A stretch of 64,000 bases of DNA, taken from assembly GCA_002746795.1 (NCBI GenBank), contig PDQY01000099.1, forward strand, positions 20,015-84,014, in the 5' to 3' direction. This stretch comes from Chloroflexota bacterium (GTDB lineage: Bacteria > Chloroflexota > Anaerolineae > Promineifilales > Promineifilaceae). Position numbers and translations under genes: made by a program. Below the pieces are notes generated by a model. It was not told the DNA's origin. It did not search any database and saw nothing but the letters and a program-made list of their open reading frames with translations. Below are positions 27,422 through 37,470 of this stretch, piece by piece. The stretch's first letter is position 1. Every line of letters begins with the position of its first letter.

Positions 27422-28849
27422 ATGCGACAAAAGCGACGAAGCCAGCTAAAAAATCAGGCAGGCATGGTGGCCGGCATCCTGGCCGCATCGATGGCCTTGA
27501 GTGTATATTGGCTCACGTTGGCTCCAGACATAAACTGGGCTCATTATGGCGTTGATGGTGGGGACTTGATAACGGCCGTTCTCACTCGTGGCAATCCGCA
27601 TCCTTCTGGGTATCCCACCTATTTGCTCTTAGGCTACCTTGTAGAACTTATCCCACTTTGGCCTATCGCTCACCGCTTTAACCTCTTTTCAGCCATGACA
27701 ATGGCTGGCGCAGTCGGCATCTTAACCCTAACCACACACCATACGGCTAACACCACCAGCAAAAACAACCATGTCCAGCGCTTGCTGCCAGCAGCAGCCC
27801 TTAGCCTCACATTTGCTTTTTCATATTTAGTTTGGGGACAAGCGATCATCACAGAAGTATACGGTCTCTATCTGTTATTTTGCGCCTTTTTGCTGTGGGC
27901 ATTGCTGCAAAAAAAAGCAGCCTGGCTGACTGGCTCATTACTAGGCCTGACCATAACAGCACACCCCACCGGCATCTTTTTTCTACCACTCGCTTTATAC
28001 AAAACAAAGCGCAGGCAATGGCCTACGTTATTTTTCGGGATGTTAATTGGACTGCTTCCGTTTGCGCTGCTCCCCTTTTTATCAAGTGGAGATAGTCCCG
28101 TCGCCTGGGGTGATTTACGGACGGTTTCCGGGTGGTGGTGGCTGGTCAGCAGCCAGATATACCGGGGATATGCCTTCAGCTTCCCTCCCGCTGAATGGTC
28201 TTCCAGAGCAGCGGAATGGGGGCAGATTATGGGGTCTCAATTCACTTGGGCAGGCATCCCTTTGATTATCTTAGGCTTTGTTTTCGTAAAATCTTCGCGT
28301 CGTCAAACGAACCTATGGCTCTTATTAACGGCCGTTTCCTTCTTCATCTTTGCCTTTTTTTACCAAACCAACGACGCCATCATTTTCACCCTGCCAGCGT
28401 GGTTATTATTAAGCCTGCTCCTTTATCCAGCCTATGAAAAATTAGGGTGGTTAGCTTTTGCTTTACCCCTCACTTTGATTTTGATAAACTTTGATACCAA
28501 TCATCTCAAACATGATCATTTAATTCGCAATCACACTGAATCATTGCTGGCGGACATTCCTGATAAAGCGATAGTAGAAACACCAGGAGATCCAACCATT
28601 TTCACACTTTGGTATTTTGTGTACGGGGAAGAACAACGAACAGATTTGATCCCAGTCGATAGAGACCTGTTTGCTTTCACCTGGTATCGAGATCGGCTCC
28701 AGCATCTACATCCTAATCTTCAAGGTCTGGAAGAAGATAACATTCAAAGATTTCGCCAGTTGAATCATCTCAATCACCCTTACTGTTGGGCCACTCTGGC
28801 ACAGGAAGATTTAGACAAACACCGAACGTATTCTCTATCTTGTCAATAA
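27422..28849 (+). CDS. DUF2723 (TMEM260-like) membrane protein
   Basis: 475 residues with about nine to ten membrane segments. The N-terminal LAPDINWAHYGVDGGDLITAV and GNPHPSGYPTYLLLGYL motifs are the hallmark of DUF2723, a GT-C-like family whose eukaryotic relative TMEM260 is a protein O-mannosyltransferase. It probably transfers a sugar from a lipid carrier outside the membrane. It lies directly after repeat E and upstream of DUF4012. Two AACGGCCGTT copies are present. Confidence 0.78.
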   Translation: MRQKRRSQLKNQAGMVAGILAASMALSVYWLTLAPDINWAHYGVDGGDLITAVLTRGNPHPSGYPTYLLLGYLVELIPLWPIAHRFNLFSAMTMAGAVGILTLTTHHTANTTSKNNHVQRLLPAAALSLTFAFSYLVWGQAIITEVYGLYLLFCAFLLWALLQKKAAWLTGSLLGLTITAHPTGIFFLPLALYKTKRRQWPTLFFGMLIGLLPFALLPFLSSGDSPVAWGDLRTVSGWWWLVSSQIYRGYAFSFPPAEWSSRAAEWGQIMGSQFTWAGIPLIILGFVFVKSSRRQTNLWLLLTAVSFFIFAFFYQTNDAIIFTLPAWLLLSLLLYPAYEKLGWLAFALPLTLILINFDTNHLKHDHLIRNHTESLLADIPDKAIVETPGDPTIFTLWYFVYGEEQRTDLIPVDRDLFAFTWYRDRLQHLHPNLQGLEEDNIQRFRQLNHLNHPYCWATLAQEDLDKHRTYSLSCQ

Positions 28850-28864
28850 ATAATATAAAGACAC

Positions 28865-30877
28865 ATGACATCTGAAAGTACACCTCATCCAACAAAACAA
28901 AAGCGCATCATCTTTTGGGCACTGTTTACTCTCATCATCGTTTTTGTCGCCTGGCTGGGCATCAAAACATGGCGAATTTATCACACTGGACAAGCCTTAC
29001 TCGATAGAAAAACAGAAATCGAAACATTGGTAAGCGCTGGTATCACAAACATCGATCCTGAAAAAGCAGAAAGTTTAGTGATGGATACCCGGGCAGATAT
29101 TCACACCTTAAAAAGCGAAACGGCCGTTTTCATGCCATTAACCCCTTATCTAGGATGGGTACCCAAAGTGGGGCCAACGCTTACAGCCGCCCCCGCCTTC
29201 ATGGCTATGGCCGAATCCGGCATCGACGCAGCCGCATACGCCATACGTGGTCTCAAGCCCGCTTTAATCATTTGGCAAAACCCCAGGGAAACAGAGGCAA
29301 GTATGTTAAGTCAGCTAAGTGAGGTTTTAGTAGATGCTGCCCCTGACCTGGCGGCCGCAAACCATGAGTTAAGCGAAGTGGCAGCAGCCCGTTCACACAT
29401 CACGAACACACAAGAGCAACCAGAACAAATCCAAACATGGCTCAATCTAAGTGATACGTTACTGCCCTTTGCGCAAAAAGGGTTGACATTAACGGCCGTT
29501 CTCCCAGAAATGTTAGGTAGAAATGGCGCAAGAACATACCTGGTCATCGCTCAAAATCAAGATGAACTGCGCCCCACTGGTGGGTTTATATCCGGTGCTG
29601 GCACCCTTGTAGTGGAAAATGGCAGCATCGAAAACCTACAAATGGTAGATGCTTACCGCATCGACAACTGGCAAGAAAAGCCTTACGATTTCCCTCCCCA
29701 ACCCTTTTATGATTACATGGGAATTGACTTGTTCCTGTTCCGTGATTCCAACTTTTGGCCAGATTTCCCCACCTCTGCCGAAAAAGCAATGGATCTCTAT
29801 AGCTATGGACAGGATCTCCCCCCGCTTGATGGCCTCATCGCCCTCGACCAAGAGTTCTTCAGACTGTTAGTCGAAGCCACCGGTCCAATTTTCATTGAAG
29901 AAAGTAACCTAACGATCACCTCGCAAAACAGTATCGAAACATTACAAAACGCCTGGTCACAAGGATCTGTCACAGGCGAAGATGAAGAAAGCAACGCCGA
30001 TTGGTTTAAAAACCGAAAAGCCTTCATCGGAATCTTCGCCACAGCCATCCTCGATTACATAGAAAACGACTTCAGCGCAGTCGATCCATTACGCCTCATA
30101 CAAAACATACAAAAAGCCATTGACGAAAAACACATTCAACTTTACATGCGCGATCCAACCGTCCAGTCAAAACTCGACGACATCAACTGGGACAACCGTT
30201 TAGAAAACCAACAGGGGCAAGACTTCTTGGCGATAGCAGAAACCAATATGGGATTTAATAAAGTAAATCACATCATCGAACGCTCAATCCATTATCACGC
30301 CACGCTCGATGCAGATGAGGGAGGAACGGCAAAACTCAACATCACCTACACACATCCTGGCCAAGGGAAAATAGAAGATTGCATTCAGTTTGATTGGGGA
30401 ATCTACAACACAGGTGGCAATTATTTAGAGCTTACCGACCGTTGTTACTGGAACTACCTGCGGGTCTACGTGCCTGGAGGTAGCCAGTTAATTTCCGCCA
30501 CAGAACATACTGTTCCCGGACAAGCTATGCGCAGCGGCAATCCTGTGAACACCACAGCCAACACGTTAATTGAAAAAATCGGACTGACTACCTTTGACAA
30601 TTTTTTGATGGTACCATATGGGCAAGATGTTACCAGCGAATTTCATTACACCTTACCCAAAATAACAAATTTAGATGGGCAGGGCACACATCAATACCAG
30701 TTAACAATTCAAAAACAAGCTGGAACTGGCACAGATCCAGTTGAAGTTCTGATTACACTGCCCCCAGGCAAGACATTGTTAACCGCAGAACCATCGCCCG
30801 TTTCTGTCAATGGGCAACAGATTTCCTTCTCATTTGCCCTTAACACAGATAAGACAATATCATTGACTTATCAATAA
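28865..30877 (+). CDS. DUF4012 domain protein, exopolysaccharide locus
   Basis: 670 residues. One N-terminal membrane helix (about 15-37) is followed by a large external region. The DUF4012 core (about 210-460) contains YLVIAQNQDELRPTGGFISGAG and FFRDSN-like LFLFRDSNFWPDFPTSAEKAM segments. Residues about 490-670 look like a beta-rich domain (PGQGKIEDCIQFDWGIYN). DUF4012 proteins are widespread in actinobacterial and Chloroflexota polysaccharide loci; they resemble LytR-CpsA-Psr-linked systems, but their reaction is not established. Two AACGGCCGTT copies are present. Confidence 0.83.
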   Translation: MTSESTPHPTKQKRIIFWALFTLIIVFVAWLGIKTWRIYHTGQALLDRKTEIETLVSAGITNIDPEKAESLVMDTRADIHTLKSETAVFMPLTPYLGWVPKVGPTLTAAPAFMAMAESGIDAAAYAIRGLKPALIIWQNPRETEASMLSQLSEVLVDAAPDLAAANHELSEVAAARSHITNTQEQPEQIQTWLNLSDTLLPFAQKGLTLTAVLPEMLGRNGARTYLVIAQNQDELRPTGGFISGAGTLVVENGSIENLQMVDAYRIDNWQEKPYDFPPQPFYDYMGIDLFLFRDSNFWPDFPTSAEKAMDLYSYGQDLPPLDGLIALDQEFFRLLVEATGPIFIEESNLTITSQNSIETLQNAWSQGSVTGEDEESNADWFKNRKAFIGIFATAILDYIENDFSAVDPLRLIQNIQKAIDEKHIQLYMRDPTVQSKLDDINWDNRLENQQGQDFLAIAETNMGFNKVNHIIERSIHYHATLDADEGGTAKLNITYTHPGQGKIEDCIQFDWGIYNTGGNYLELTDRCYWNYLRVYVPGGSQLISATEHTVPGQAMRSGNPVNTTANTLIEKIGLTTFDNFLMVPYGQDVTSEFHYTLPKITNLDGQGTHQYQLTIQKQAGTGTDPVEVLITLPPGKTLLTAEPSPVSVNGQQISFSFALNTDKTISLTYQ

Positions 30878-30895
30878 TGATCAAGAGGCCACAAT

Positions 30896-31807
30896 ATGTC
30901 GCGCAAAATTCTCATTTTAATTTTAGTTGCAGGATTAGCTATTTCATTCTTGCTAAACTCGCATAAGAAAATGACCAAAGTCTATGGCATGCCCAATTTC
31001 ACCGTGATTACGCGCACCCCCACCCCACCACCACAAGCACCAACAGCAACGCCCCAAACAAATCCCAGTAATCCCAACCCACCACCTCCCTCCAATGCCA
31101 CAGATGAACCAACGTCTCCCACCCACACAGTCACCCCAGTGATTGTCACCCAAGTGGCAACACCTGCCGGCGGATACTGGCCAACGGCCGTTGCCTGTGG
31201 GACACCACCTACAGTTCAATCCCGAAACAACACCAATGTTCGGTCAGGGCCAGGCACAGACTATGATATTGTTGGTCGGTTAGTCCACTTAGAAACGCGC
31301 ATCATTATCGGCAGGGCATCCAACTCCGAATGGTGGAGCATCCAATTTTCAGACGAGGAAACAGGCTGGGTTGCTAATGATGTGGTAATCGTTCACGGCA
31401 ATATTAACGGCATTCCCATCCTCTCACCTTCAGAAATCAATGGAGAAACGCCCACGCCCGGTGCGCTTTGGCAACCCACCCCTAACCCTGAATGCCCCGA
31501 CATACCAACACACACACCAACGCCAACCATAACAGTAGTCCAAACAGCCACTGCCACAGAAACAACAGCACCACCCACGAATACCCCCAAACCAGAAAAA
31601 GAAGCGGAAGCCACGGCCACTTCGGTCATCCCCACCGCAGTGGAAACAACGGATAGCACTGAAGCTAAAGCCACCCTCACTCCCCAACCAACGGCCGTTC
31701 CCCTGGATGAAGATAACACACCCTCAACAGCAAGCGTATTACCATGCAGCGCCGCCATAATTGGTTTAGCCGCCATCGGCTTCTTAGCCTTCAAACGGAT
31801 ATTCTAA
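30896..31807 (+). CDS. SH3-domain surface protein with Pro/Thr-rich stalks and C-terminal helix
   Basis: 303 residues. An N-terminal membrane/signal segment (about 4-20), a Pro/Thr-rich stretch and a bacterial SH3 domain (about 100-165; NVRSGPGTDYDIVGRL, WWSIQFSDEETGWVANDVV) are followed by a long Thr/Pro-rich stalk. It ends in PCSAAIIGLAAIGFLAFKRIF-type hydrophobic sequence (about 283-303) with basic residues. That small-residue motif, helix and basic end resemble a C-terminal sorting signal. It may bind cell-wall or extracellular glycan. Two AACGGCCGTT copies are present. Confidence 0.7.
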   Translation: MSRKILILILVAGLAISFLLNSHKKMTKVYGMPNFTVITRTPTPPPQAPTATPQTNPSNPNPPPPSNATDEPTSPTHTVTPVIVTQVATPAGGYWPTAVACGTPPTVQSRNNTNVRSGPGTDYDIVGRLVHLETRIIIGRASNSEWWSIQFSDEETGWVANDVVIVHGNINGIPILSPSEINGETPTPGALWQPTPNPECPDIPTHTPTPTITVVQTATATETTAPPTNTPKPEKEAEATATSVIPTAVETTDSTEAKATLTPQPTAVPLDEDNTPSTASVLPCSAAIIGLAAIGFLAFKRIF

Positions 31808-31829
31808 AACAACAAAAACAAGGACAGAC

Positions 31830-32714
31830 ATGCACACACAACCGCACAATCTTATGAAACATCAATTGTGGGTCAGCATCCTGATCTTCACGATGCTATT
31901 TACAGCTTGCACCAGGGAAAAAAGCCAAATAAGCCAGCCAACAACAGCCGTTCCGCCGCAACAATCGCTAAATGATGAAACGATTGCTGAACCAGCCCTC
32001 CATTACACCTACAACATCATTAACAGCTTCCCGCACGATCCCAATGCCTTCACCCAGGGACTTCTGCACCTGGACGGAGTTCTATACGAGGGGACTGGTA
32101 GACACGGACTATCAACATTGCGCAAAGTAGACCTGGATAGCGGTGAAGTTCTCATGTCTCACGCCTTGTCAGATCAATATTTCGGTGAAGGCATCACAAT
32201 CTTTGAAGACAAAATTTATCAACTGACCTGGCAAAGTCATACTGGCTTCGTATACGACCAAAATACATTTGAACAGCTAGACACCTTCACCTACCCCACT
32301 GAAGGCTGGGGCCTCACGCATGACGGACAACAACTCATCATGAGCGATGGCTCCAACACCCTCTTTTTCCTGGATCCAGAAACGCTCCAGGTCACGCATC
32401 AAATTTCTGTCGTAGATACACAAGGCAATCCCATTACCCGGCTCAATGAACTGGAATACATCAATGGTGAGGTGTATGCAAACATCTGGCAAACAAACGA
32501 GATCGTGCGCATTAACCCGCAAAATGGGCAAGTCACAGGTTGGATCAATCTATCAGGATTGCTCGATCCAGGCATGCTCACACAGCCAGTCGATGTACTC
32601 AATGGCATCGCTTATGATGAAGAAAACGGCCGTTTATTTGTAACCGGCAAATTATGGCCCACACTCTTTGAGATAGAACTAGAAGAAACGGCCGTTGCCT
32701 ACCCCAGTCCATAA
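31830..32714 (+). CDS. Glutaminyl-peptide cyclotransferase lipoprotein (plant/bacterial type)
   Basis: 294 residues. A lipobox LFTAC follows a hydrophobic signal peptide. The rest is the five-bladed propeller of PF05096 (FPHDPNAFTQGLL, EGTGRHGLSTLRKVDL, FGEGITIF, TYPTEGWGLTHDG, LNELEYINGEVYANIW). It converts N-terminal glutamine of exported proteins to pyroglutamate. In Bacteroidota with gingipain-type secretion, glutaminyl cyclase modifies many exported proteins, so its position at the end of a locus with two C25 peptidases is notable. An AAGGA site lies upstream. Two AACGGCCGTT copies occur near its 3' end. Confidence 0.87.
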   Translation: MHTQPHNLMKHQLWVSILIFTMLFTACTREKSQISQPTTAVPPQQSLNDETIAEPALHYTYNIINSFPHDPNAFTQGLLHLDGVLYEGTGRHGLSTLRKVDLDSGEVLMSHALSDQYFGEGITIFEDKIYQLTWQSHTGFVYDQNTFEQLDTFTYPTEGWGLTHDGQQLIMSDGSNTLFFLDPETLQVTHQISVVDTQGNPITRLNELEYINGEVYANIWQTNEIVRINPQNGQVTGWINLSGLLDPGMLTQPVDVLNGIAYDEENGRLFVTGKLWPTLFEIELEETAVAYPSP

Positions 32715-32823
32715 ATAATCGCTGGTTCATCAGCACCCAACAAACATCATCACAAGAAATTCTCAAAAAGAATATCACCAAACACAACACATTCCCCACC
32801 TCATTCCATACTCGAGAGGAATA

Positions 32824-32851
32824 TTGCCAATCACATTAAACCCAGTATAAT
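32824..32851 (+). promoter_or_regulatory. Putative sigma70 promoter of rpsA
   Basis: -35 TTGCCA (32824-32829), 16-bp spacer, perfect TATAAT (32846-32851). The expected transcription start is about 90 nt upstream of the likely rpsA start codon. Confidence 0.65.
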
Positions 32852-32923
32852 TCAGAAAAAAATGCCGGGCGTATCCGGTAAGATTGAGAGGCACAATATT
32901 TTGGCAACAAATTCAATAGGAAC

Positions 32924-32951
32924 GGGGAGCGGTGCCACAGGGCACCCCATG
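32924..32951 (+). promoter_or_regulatory. Hairpin between Shine-Dalgarno and start codon of rpsA
   Basis: GGGGAG (32924-32929) is followed by a perfect hairpin GGTGCC-acag-GGCACC (32931-32946) and then CC-ATG (32949). Unfolded, the ribosome site would be 19 nt from the AUG, too far; folded, it is brought within about 3 nt plus the stem. This layout supports the ATG at 32949 as the real start and suggests structure-dependent initiation. Confidence 0.5.
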
Positions 32952-34037
32952 GATTTTTTATTAACAACTGACTTTAATTTACCTAAAGCAGGAGAAATTC
33001 GGCAAGGCATCATTGTTTCCAACCGAAATAACGAGCTTATTGTTGACATTGGCTCCAAATCCGAAGGCATCATTTCTAACAGAGAAATTGATAACTTAGA
33101 CAAATCCGTCAAAGAAAAACTGACTCCAGGCGCAGAAATACCAGTTTTCGTCGTTGAGCCAGAAGATGCCAGCGGAAACACCATACTATCATACGTAAAA
33201 GCAGCTGCTCAACAAGATTGGCTTGATGCAGAAAAGCTAATGAAAGCCAAGAAGATTCATACCGGCGCAGTAGTAGGTAACAATCGCGGTGGTTTATTAG
33301 TTGCAGTGGGTCATATTCGAGGGTTTATCCCCAATTCCCAACTGATTCGTAATCGAAACAACGCATCCCAATATGAACTAGGTGAGGAAATTAGTGCAAA
33401 AGTTATCGAAGTCGATCAAGAACGTAACCGCCTGATTCTATCCGAAAGAGCAGCAGAACAAGAACTTCGCCAGTCCAAAAAAGAAAAACTATTAAAATCA
33501 ATGACAGAAGGCGATATTTATGATGGTAAAGTAGTTAACCTGGCAGATTTTGGTGCCTTTGTGGACATTGGCGGGGTAGAAGGCTTAGTTCACCTCTCCG
33601 AATTAAGTTGGAAACGCATTAACAATCCGTCAGAAAAACTAAAAGTTGGTGACACAATTAAGGTTTATGTGTTAAAAGTAGACCATGAGCGTCAGCGGCT
33701 TGCATTAAGTATCAAAAGATTAGAAGCAGATCCTTGGACATTAGTTTCAGAACAATATCATGTAGGACAACTAATGCCAGCCAAAATCACAAAACTAACA
33801 AATTTTGGCGCATTTGCACGACTTCAGGATGAGTACGAACTAGAAGGACTCATTCACATATCAGAACTTTCAGAAGATCATATTACACATCCCAGGGAAA
33901 TAGTAAAACCTACCCAAGATGTAACCGTTCGTATCATTCGTATCGATTCTGAACAGCGGCAGCTTGGTCTAAGCATTAAACAAGTTTCCTCCGAAAAATT
34001 CATGGAAGCCGACCTCGAAGTATTAAATGCCGCTTAA
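32949..34037 (+). CDS. rpsA: Ribosomal protein S1-like (four S1 domains)
   Basis: 362 residues from the ATG at 32949, which gives a typical S1 N-terminus (MDFLLTTDFNLPKAGEIRQG). The longer frame from 32862 adds 29 atypical residues and would be almost leaderless behind the promoter. Four S1 OB-fold repeats are visible at about residues 15-80, 100-165, 185-255 and 272-345; the last two have the canonical DFGAFVDIGGVEGLVHLSELSW and NFGAFARL..LEGLIHISELS patterns. It binds mRNA on the 30S subunit. Four domains is a short form compared with six in E. coli. No AACGGCCGTT occurs here. Confidence 0.85.
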   Translation: MDFLLTTDFNLPKAGEIRQGIIVSNRNNELIVDIGSKSEGIISNREIDNLDKSVKEKLTPGAEIPVFVVEPEDASGNTILSYVKAAAQQDWLDAEKLMKAKKIHTGAVVGNNRGGLLVAVGHIRGFIPNSQLIRNRNNASQYELGEEISAKVIEVDQERNRLILSERAAEQELRQSKKEKLLKSMTEGDIYDGKVVNLADFGAFVDIGGVEGLVHLSELSWKRINNPSEKLKVGDTIKVYVLKVDHERQRLALSIKRLEADPWTLVSEQYHVGQLMPAKITKLTNFGAFARLQDEYELEGLIHISELSEDHITHPREIVKPTQDVTVRIIRIDSEQRQLGLSIKQVSSEKFMEADLEVLNAA

Positions 34038-34080
34038 ACCAAGTCCATCTCCGTGTTCAGTGAACCCGAGGTAAAAACCG

Positions 34081-36579
34081 GTGAATTCTAAAAATTGGGA
34101 AAGATTCACATCACGCGCTCGTCGCGTTTTAAGCTTTGCACAAGAAGAAGCAGAACGACTGAACCATAACTACATCGGCAGCGAACATGTTCTCATAGGC
34201 TTACTACGAGAAGAAGGTGGCGTTGCCGGACGAGTTCTCCGTGAACTTGGTTTAGATGTTGTCCGCGTTCAAGCCATGGTTGAGCGCCTATCTAGCACCC
34301 CCACCACACCCGCCCCCACCATAAAAACCGAACTCTCCCCCAGCACAAAACGGCTGCTTGAGCTAGCGGTGGAAGAAGCGCGTAGAATGGGTCAGCATTA
34401 TATAGGCACAGAGCATCTGCTCTTAGGTATGGCTCGCCAAAACGAAGGCGTGGCCATTGACGTGTTGCGCAAGTTTGGCATTAGCGCAGAGCAAATTCGC
34501 CGCCAAACAAAACGTATGCTCAAAGAAAGCCCCGTCACCTCCGTTGAAGGAGCCCCAGCATCAAAACGCGCCAAAAAAGAGAAAAGCAAGACGCCCATGG
34601 TGGATCAATTAGCCACCGATCTGACCGCCTTAGCTGAAGAAGGTAAGCTCGATCCTGTGATTGGTCGTCAAACAGAAATCGAACGTGTCATACAGATTTT
34701 AGCACGCCGCACCAAAAACAATCCCGCCCTCATTGGTGAGCCAGGCGTTGGCAAAACAGCCATCATTGAAGGTCTGGCACAACGAGTGATTGCCGGTCGT
34801 GTACCAGAGATTCTTCATGGAAAACGAGTACTTCAATTAGATGTTGGCAGTTTAGTTGCTGGCACCATGTATCGTGGTCAATTTGAAGAACGCCTAAAAC
34901 GAGTTATCGACGAGTTAAAAGCCAGTGATGCCATCTTGTTCATCGATGAAGTTCACATGTTAGTTGGTGCCGGCTCCGCTGGAAGCTCTGTAGATGCCGC
35001 CAATATCTTAAAACCATCCCTCGCCCGCGGAGAATTACAGTGCATTGGGGCGACTACCCTGGAAGAATACCGGAAATATATTGAAAGCGATGCCGCCCTT
35101 GAACGTCGCTTCCAATCCGTTCACGTCGATGAGCCCACCTCAGAAGAGACCATCCAAATTCTAAAAGGGATTAAAGGGGCATACGAATCTCATCACAACC
35201 TCACCATCTCTGAAGACGCGATTGAGGCAGCAGTTAATTTGTCTACACGCTATGTGACTGAACGCTTCCTGCCTGATAAAGCAATCGATCTGATCGATGA
35301 AAGCGCATCCCGTGTTCGTATGTATCGTATGCCGCAGCCAGCCGACATCGAAGATGCCTATAAAGAGCTGCAAAACGTGCGTGAAGAACGGGCGTTCGCG
35401 CTCGAAAAAGGTCAAGCTGAGGTTGCCGAAAATTGGAACCTCCGTGAAGAAGAGATCCAGCAGCGTTTAAATAAAATGAGAGCCAGTTCGTCTCCTGAAG
35501 AAGGCACCAAAGTTACCGCAGAAGATATTGCTGAAGTGTTAGCAATGTGGACAGGAATTCCTGTTTACCAGTTCACAGAAGAAGAATCAGCTCGGTTACT
35601 CCGTATGGAGGAAGACCTGCGCAATCACATTGTTGGACAAGAAGAAGCGATTGAGGCTATATCCAAAGCGGTACGTCGAGCGCGGGCAGGCCTTAAAGAT
35701 CCTCGCAGACCAATTGGTTCTTTCATCTTCTTAGGACCTACCGGTGTGGGTAAAACAGAGTTAACCAAGGCTTTAGCGAACTTTCTGTTTGGCAGCGAAG
35801 ATGCCTTAGTCCAGTTGGATATGTCAGAATTTATGGAACGGCATAACGTTGCTCGTCTGGTGGGTTCGCCTCCAGGCTACGTGGGGTATGAAGATGCCGG
35901 GCAGTTAACAGAAGCGGTACGCCGTCGTCCTTATTCCATTGTAGTCTTTGATGAAATTGAGAAAGCACACCCCGAAGCCTTTAACCTGTTGCTCCAAATC
36001 ATGGAAGAAGGTCACTTGTCAGATGCCAAGGGTCAAAAGGTAAATTTCCGCAACGCAATTATCATCATGACATCAAATGTAGGGGCAGATACCATTAAAC
36101 GGGGACCTAACCTCGGTTTTGCATTCCAGCGTGATGAAACGGTTGAAGAAAAAACACAATATGCTGATATGCGCAAGACACTTATGGATGAGTTGAAACG
36201 CCAATTCCGACCAGAGTTTATCAATCGGGTGGACAGTATCATTGTGTTCCGGCAGTTATCTCAATCTGATATTTGCAAAATTGTCGATTTTATTTTGGCT
36301 GAGGTCAACGAAAGATTACTTGACCATGAACTCAGAATTGAAGCGACGGATGCAGCACAAAAGTGGCTGGGTGAACATGGCTATGATCCTGAGTTTGGAG
36401 CCAGGCCATTACGCCGCCTCATACAAACTGTGGTTGAAGACCAATTGTCTGATGCTGTCTTGTCAGGAAAATTTGAAGCGGGTCAAGTGGTGTTGATCGA
36501 TGTAGAAGATGATGAAATTGTGCTTGTCCACGGTGAACAGACAGAGGAAGCTGTGGAAGAGGTCATGCCTGCGCCCTAA
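34081..36579 (+). CDS. clpC: ATP-dependent Clp protease ATP-binding subunit ClpC
   Basis: 832 residues from a GTG start with an AGGT site. Order: two Clp N repeats (about 1-150), AAA+ domain 1 with Walker [10 protein letters not shown] and Walker B ILFIDEVH, a middle coiled-coil region (about 415-480) as in ClpC/ClpE, then AAA+ domain 2 with [24 protein letters not shown] and the C-terminal D2-small domain ([13 protein letters not shown]). It unfolds proteins for ClpP. No mcsAB or ctsR genes are adjacent. It starts 43 bp after rpsA and ends at a strong terminator. No AACGGCCGTT occurs in this conserved 2.5-kb gene. Confidence 0.95.
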   Translation: MNSKNWERFTSRARRVLSFAQEEAERLNHNYIGSEHVLIGLLREEGGVAGRVLRELGLDVVRVQAMVERLSSTPTTPAPTIKTELSPSTKRLLELAVEEARRMGQHYIGTEHLLLGMARQNEGVAIDVLRKFGISAEQIRRQTKRMLKESPVTSVEGAPASKRAKKEKSKTPMVDQLATDLTALAEEGKLDPVIGRQTEIERVIQILARRTKNNPALIGEPGVGKTAIIEGLAQRVIAGRVPEILHGKRVLQLDVGSLVAGTMYRGQFEERLKRVIDELKASDAILFIDEVHMLVGAGSAGSSVDAANILKPSLARGELQCIGATTLEEYRKYIESDAALERRFQSVHVDEPTSEETIQILKGIKGAYESHHNLTISEDAIEAAVNLSTRYVTERFLPDKAIDLIDESASRVRMYRMPQPADIEDAYKELQNVREERAFALEKGQAEVAENWNLREEEIQQRLNKMRASSSPEEGTKVTAEDIAEVLAMWTGIPVYQFTEEESARLLRMEEDLRNHIVGQEEAIEAISKAVRRARAGLKDPRRPIGSFIFLGPTGVGKTELTKALANFLFGSEDALVQLDMSEFMERHNVARLVGSPPGYVGYEDAGQLTEAVRRRPYSIVVFDEIEKAHPEAFNLLLQIMEEGHLSDAKGQKVNFRNAIIIMTSNVGADTIKRGPNLGFAFQRDETVEEKTQYADMRKTLMDELKRQFRPEFINRVDSIIVFRQLSQSDICKIVDFILAEVNERLLDHELRIEATDAAQKWLGEHGYDPEFGARPLRRLIQTVVEDQLSDAVLSGKFEAGQVVLIDVEDDEIVLVHGEQTEEAVEEVMPAP

Positions 36580-36602
36580 AAACAGCGTGTTTTACTAACA
36601 TT

Positions 36603-36633
36603 AAAGCCCATCATAAATTGATGGGCTTTTTTT
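36603..36633 (+). terminator. Rho-independent terminator of clpC
   Basis: AAAGCCCATCA pairs perfectly with TGATGGGCTTT around a 5-nt loop, followed by a T-run. Confidence 0.9.
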
Positions 36634-36709
36634 GTATCAATCATTTTTAAGTGCACCCTTCAGACTGTTGACGCTGCGCACCAGGGTTATCTAAAGAAAA
36701 AGTAGCTAT

Positions 36710-37135
36710 CTAATACCCTTCAATCTCTATTGGAATGATAATGAGATCATCCACCTCTATGTGATTTGCATCAGAAATCTTATTGATGCTCATCACATCT
36801 TCAAGCGATACATCAAACATATCACTGATTGCCGTCAAAGTGTCACCTCTCTGAACTTTATAAGCATATTGAATAGAGCCGTCTGCGCCGGAGACAGGCA
36901 GCAAATAAAGATGACCTTGGTGAGCCATTGCAGGAGGGGTATACGTAGGTGGTAATGGTGGTATAGGCGTTGCCTCGGTTCGTGGTGCCCCCTCTTCAGG
37001 GGCGATTCCTAACTCTGCATCAACAGCTTCTGTAGACCACTCAATGGGCATAGGCACTGGACTATTTCGCCCTCCACATGCCACAAACACGACGCTCACA
37101 ACAAGAATTAATAGTAAAACCAGTATTTTGCGCAT
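36710..37135 (-). CDS. LysM-domain lipoprotein
   Basis: 141 residues. A signal peptide with lipobox VFVAC is followed by a Pro/Thr-rich spacer (about 50-75) and one C-terminal LysM module (about 92-138; YKVQRGDTLTAISDMFDVSLEDVMSINKI). It is anchored in the membrane and should bind peptidoglycan or another GlcNAc-containing polymer. It is monocistronic, with its own promoter and a hairpin-containing 5' leader. Confidence 0.85.
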   Translation of the reverse strand: MRKILVLLLILVVSVVFVACGGRNSPVPMPIEWSTEAVDAELGIAPEEGAPRTEATPIPPLPPTYTPPAMAHQGHLYLLPVSGADGSIQYAYKVQRGDTLTAISDMFDVSLEDVMSINKISDANHIEVDDLIIIPIEIEGY

Positions 37136-37162
37136 AAATCCTCCTAAATAACTTGCTCAGGC

Positions 37163-37232
37163 TCACACGAATTGCAAGTTTCAAGTTTATCTGGTTGATC
37201 CATTACTCGTGTGAATTGATCTTTTTATTATA
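37163..37232 (-). promoter_or_regulatory. Promoter and 5'-leader hairpin of the LysM lipoprotein
   Basis: On the minus strand a TATAAT -10 (37232-37227) is followed in the leader by an 8-bp inverted repeat, TCGTGTGA/TCACACGA arms at 37207-37214 and 37163-37170. The -35 (TTTATC, 16 bp upstream) is weak. The rest of the 335-bp interval 37136-37470 holds nothing else that I recognise, except a weak hairpin (ACGACA/TGTCGT, near 37430-37445) after the next minus gene. Confidence 0.45.
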
Positions 37233-37470
37233 GCAGAGCTGAAGCCCAGATAAAATATAGGCACAAGGTAACATAAAGTAGACAAAAAGGAAAGAGTTCA
37301 TCACGCATCTACATGATTAAATAGGAAGTAATTACTATTACTTTGCCATGAAGAACAGGCAAAATTCCCCTTGTTGGTATTCGAGGTTAACAAAAGGGAC
37401 TGAATGCCGATGCGTCAGGCTTACGCGCTAAAACACGTACGACAAAGTGTGTCGTGGGCACTTCTGATAT

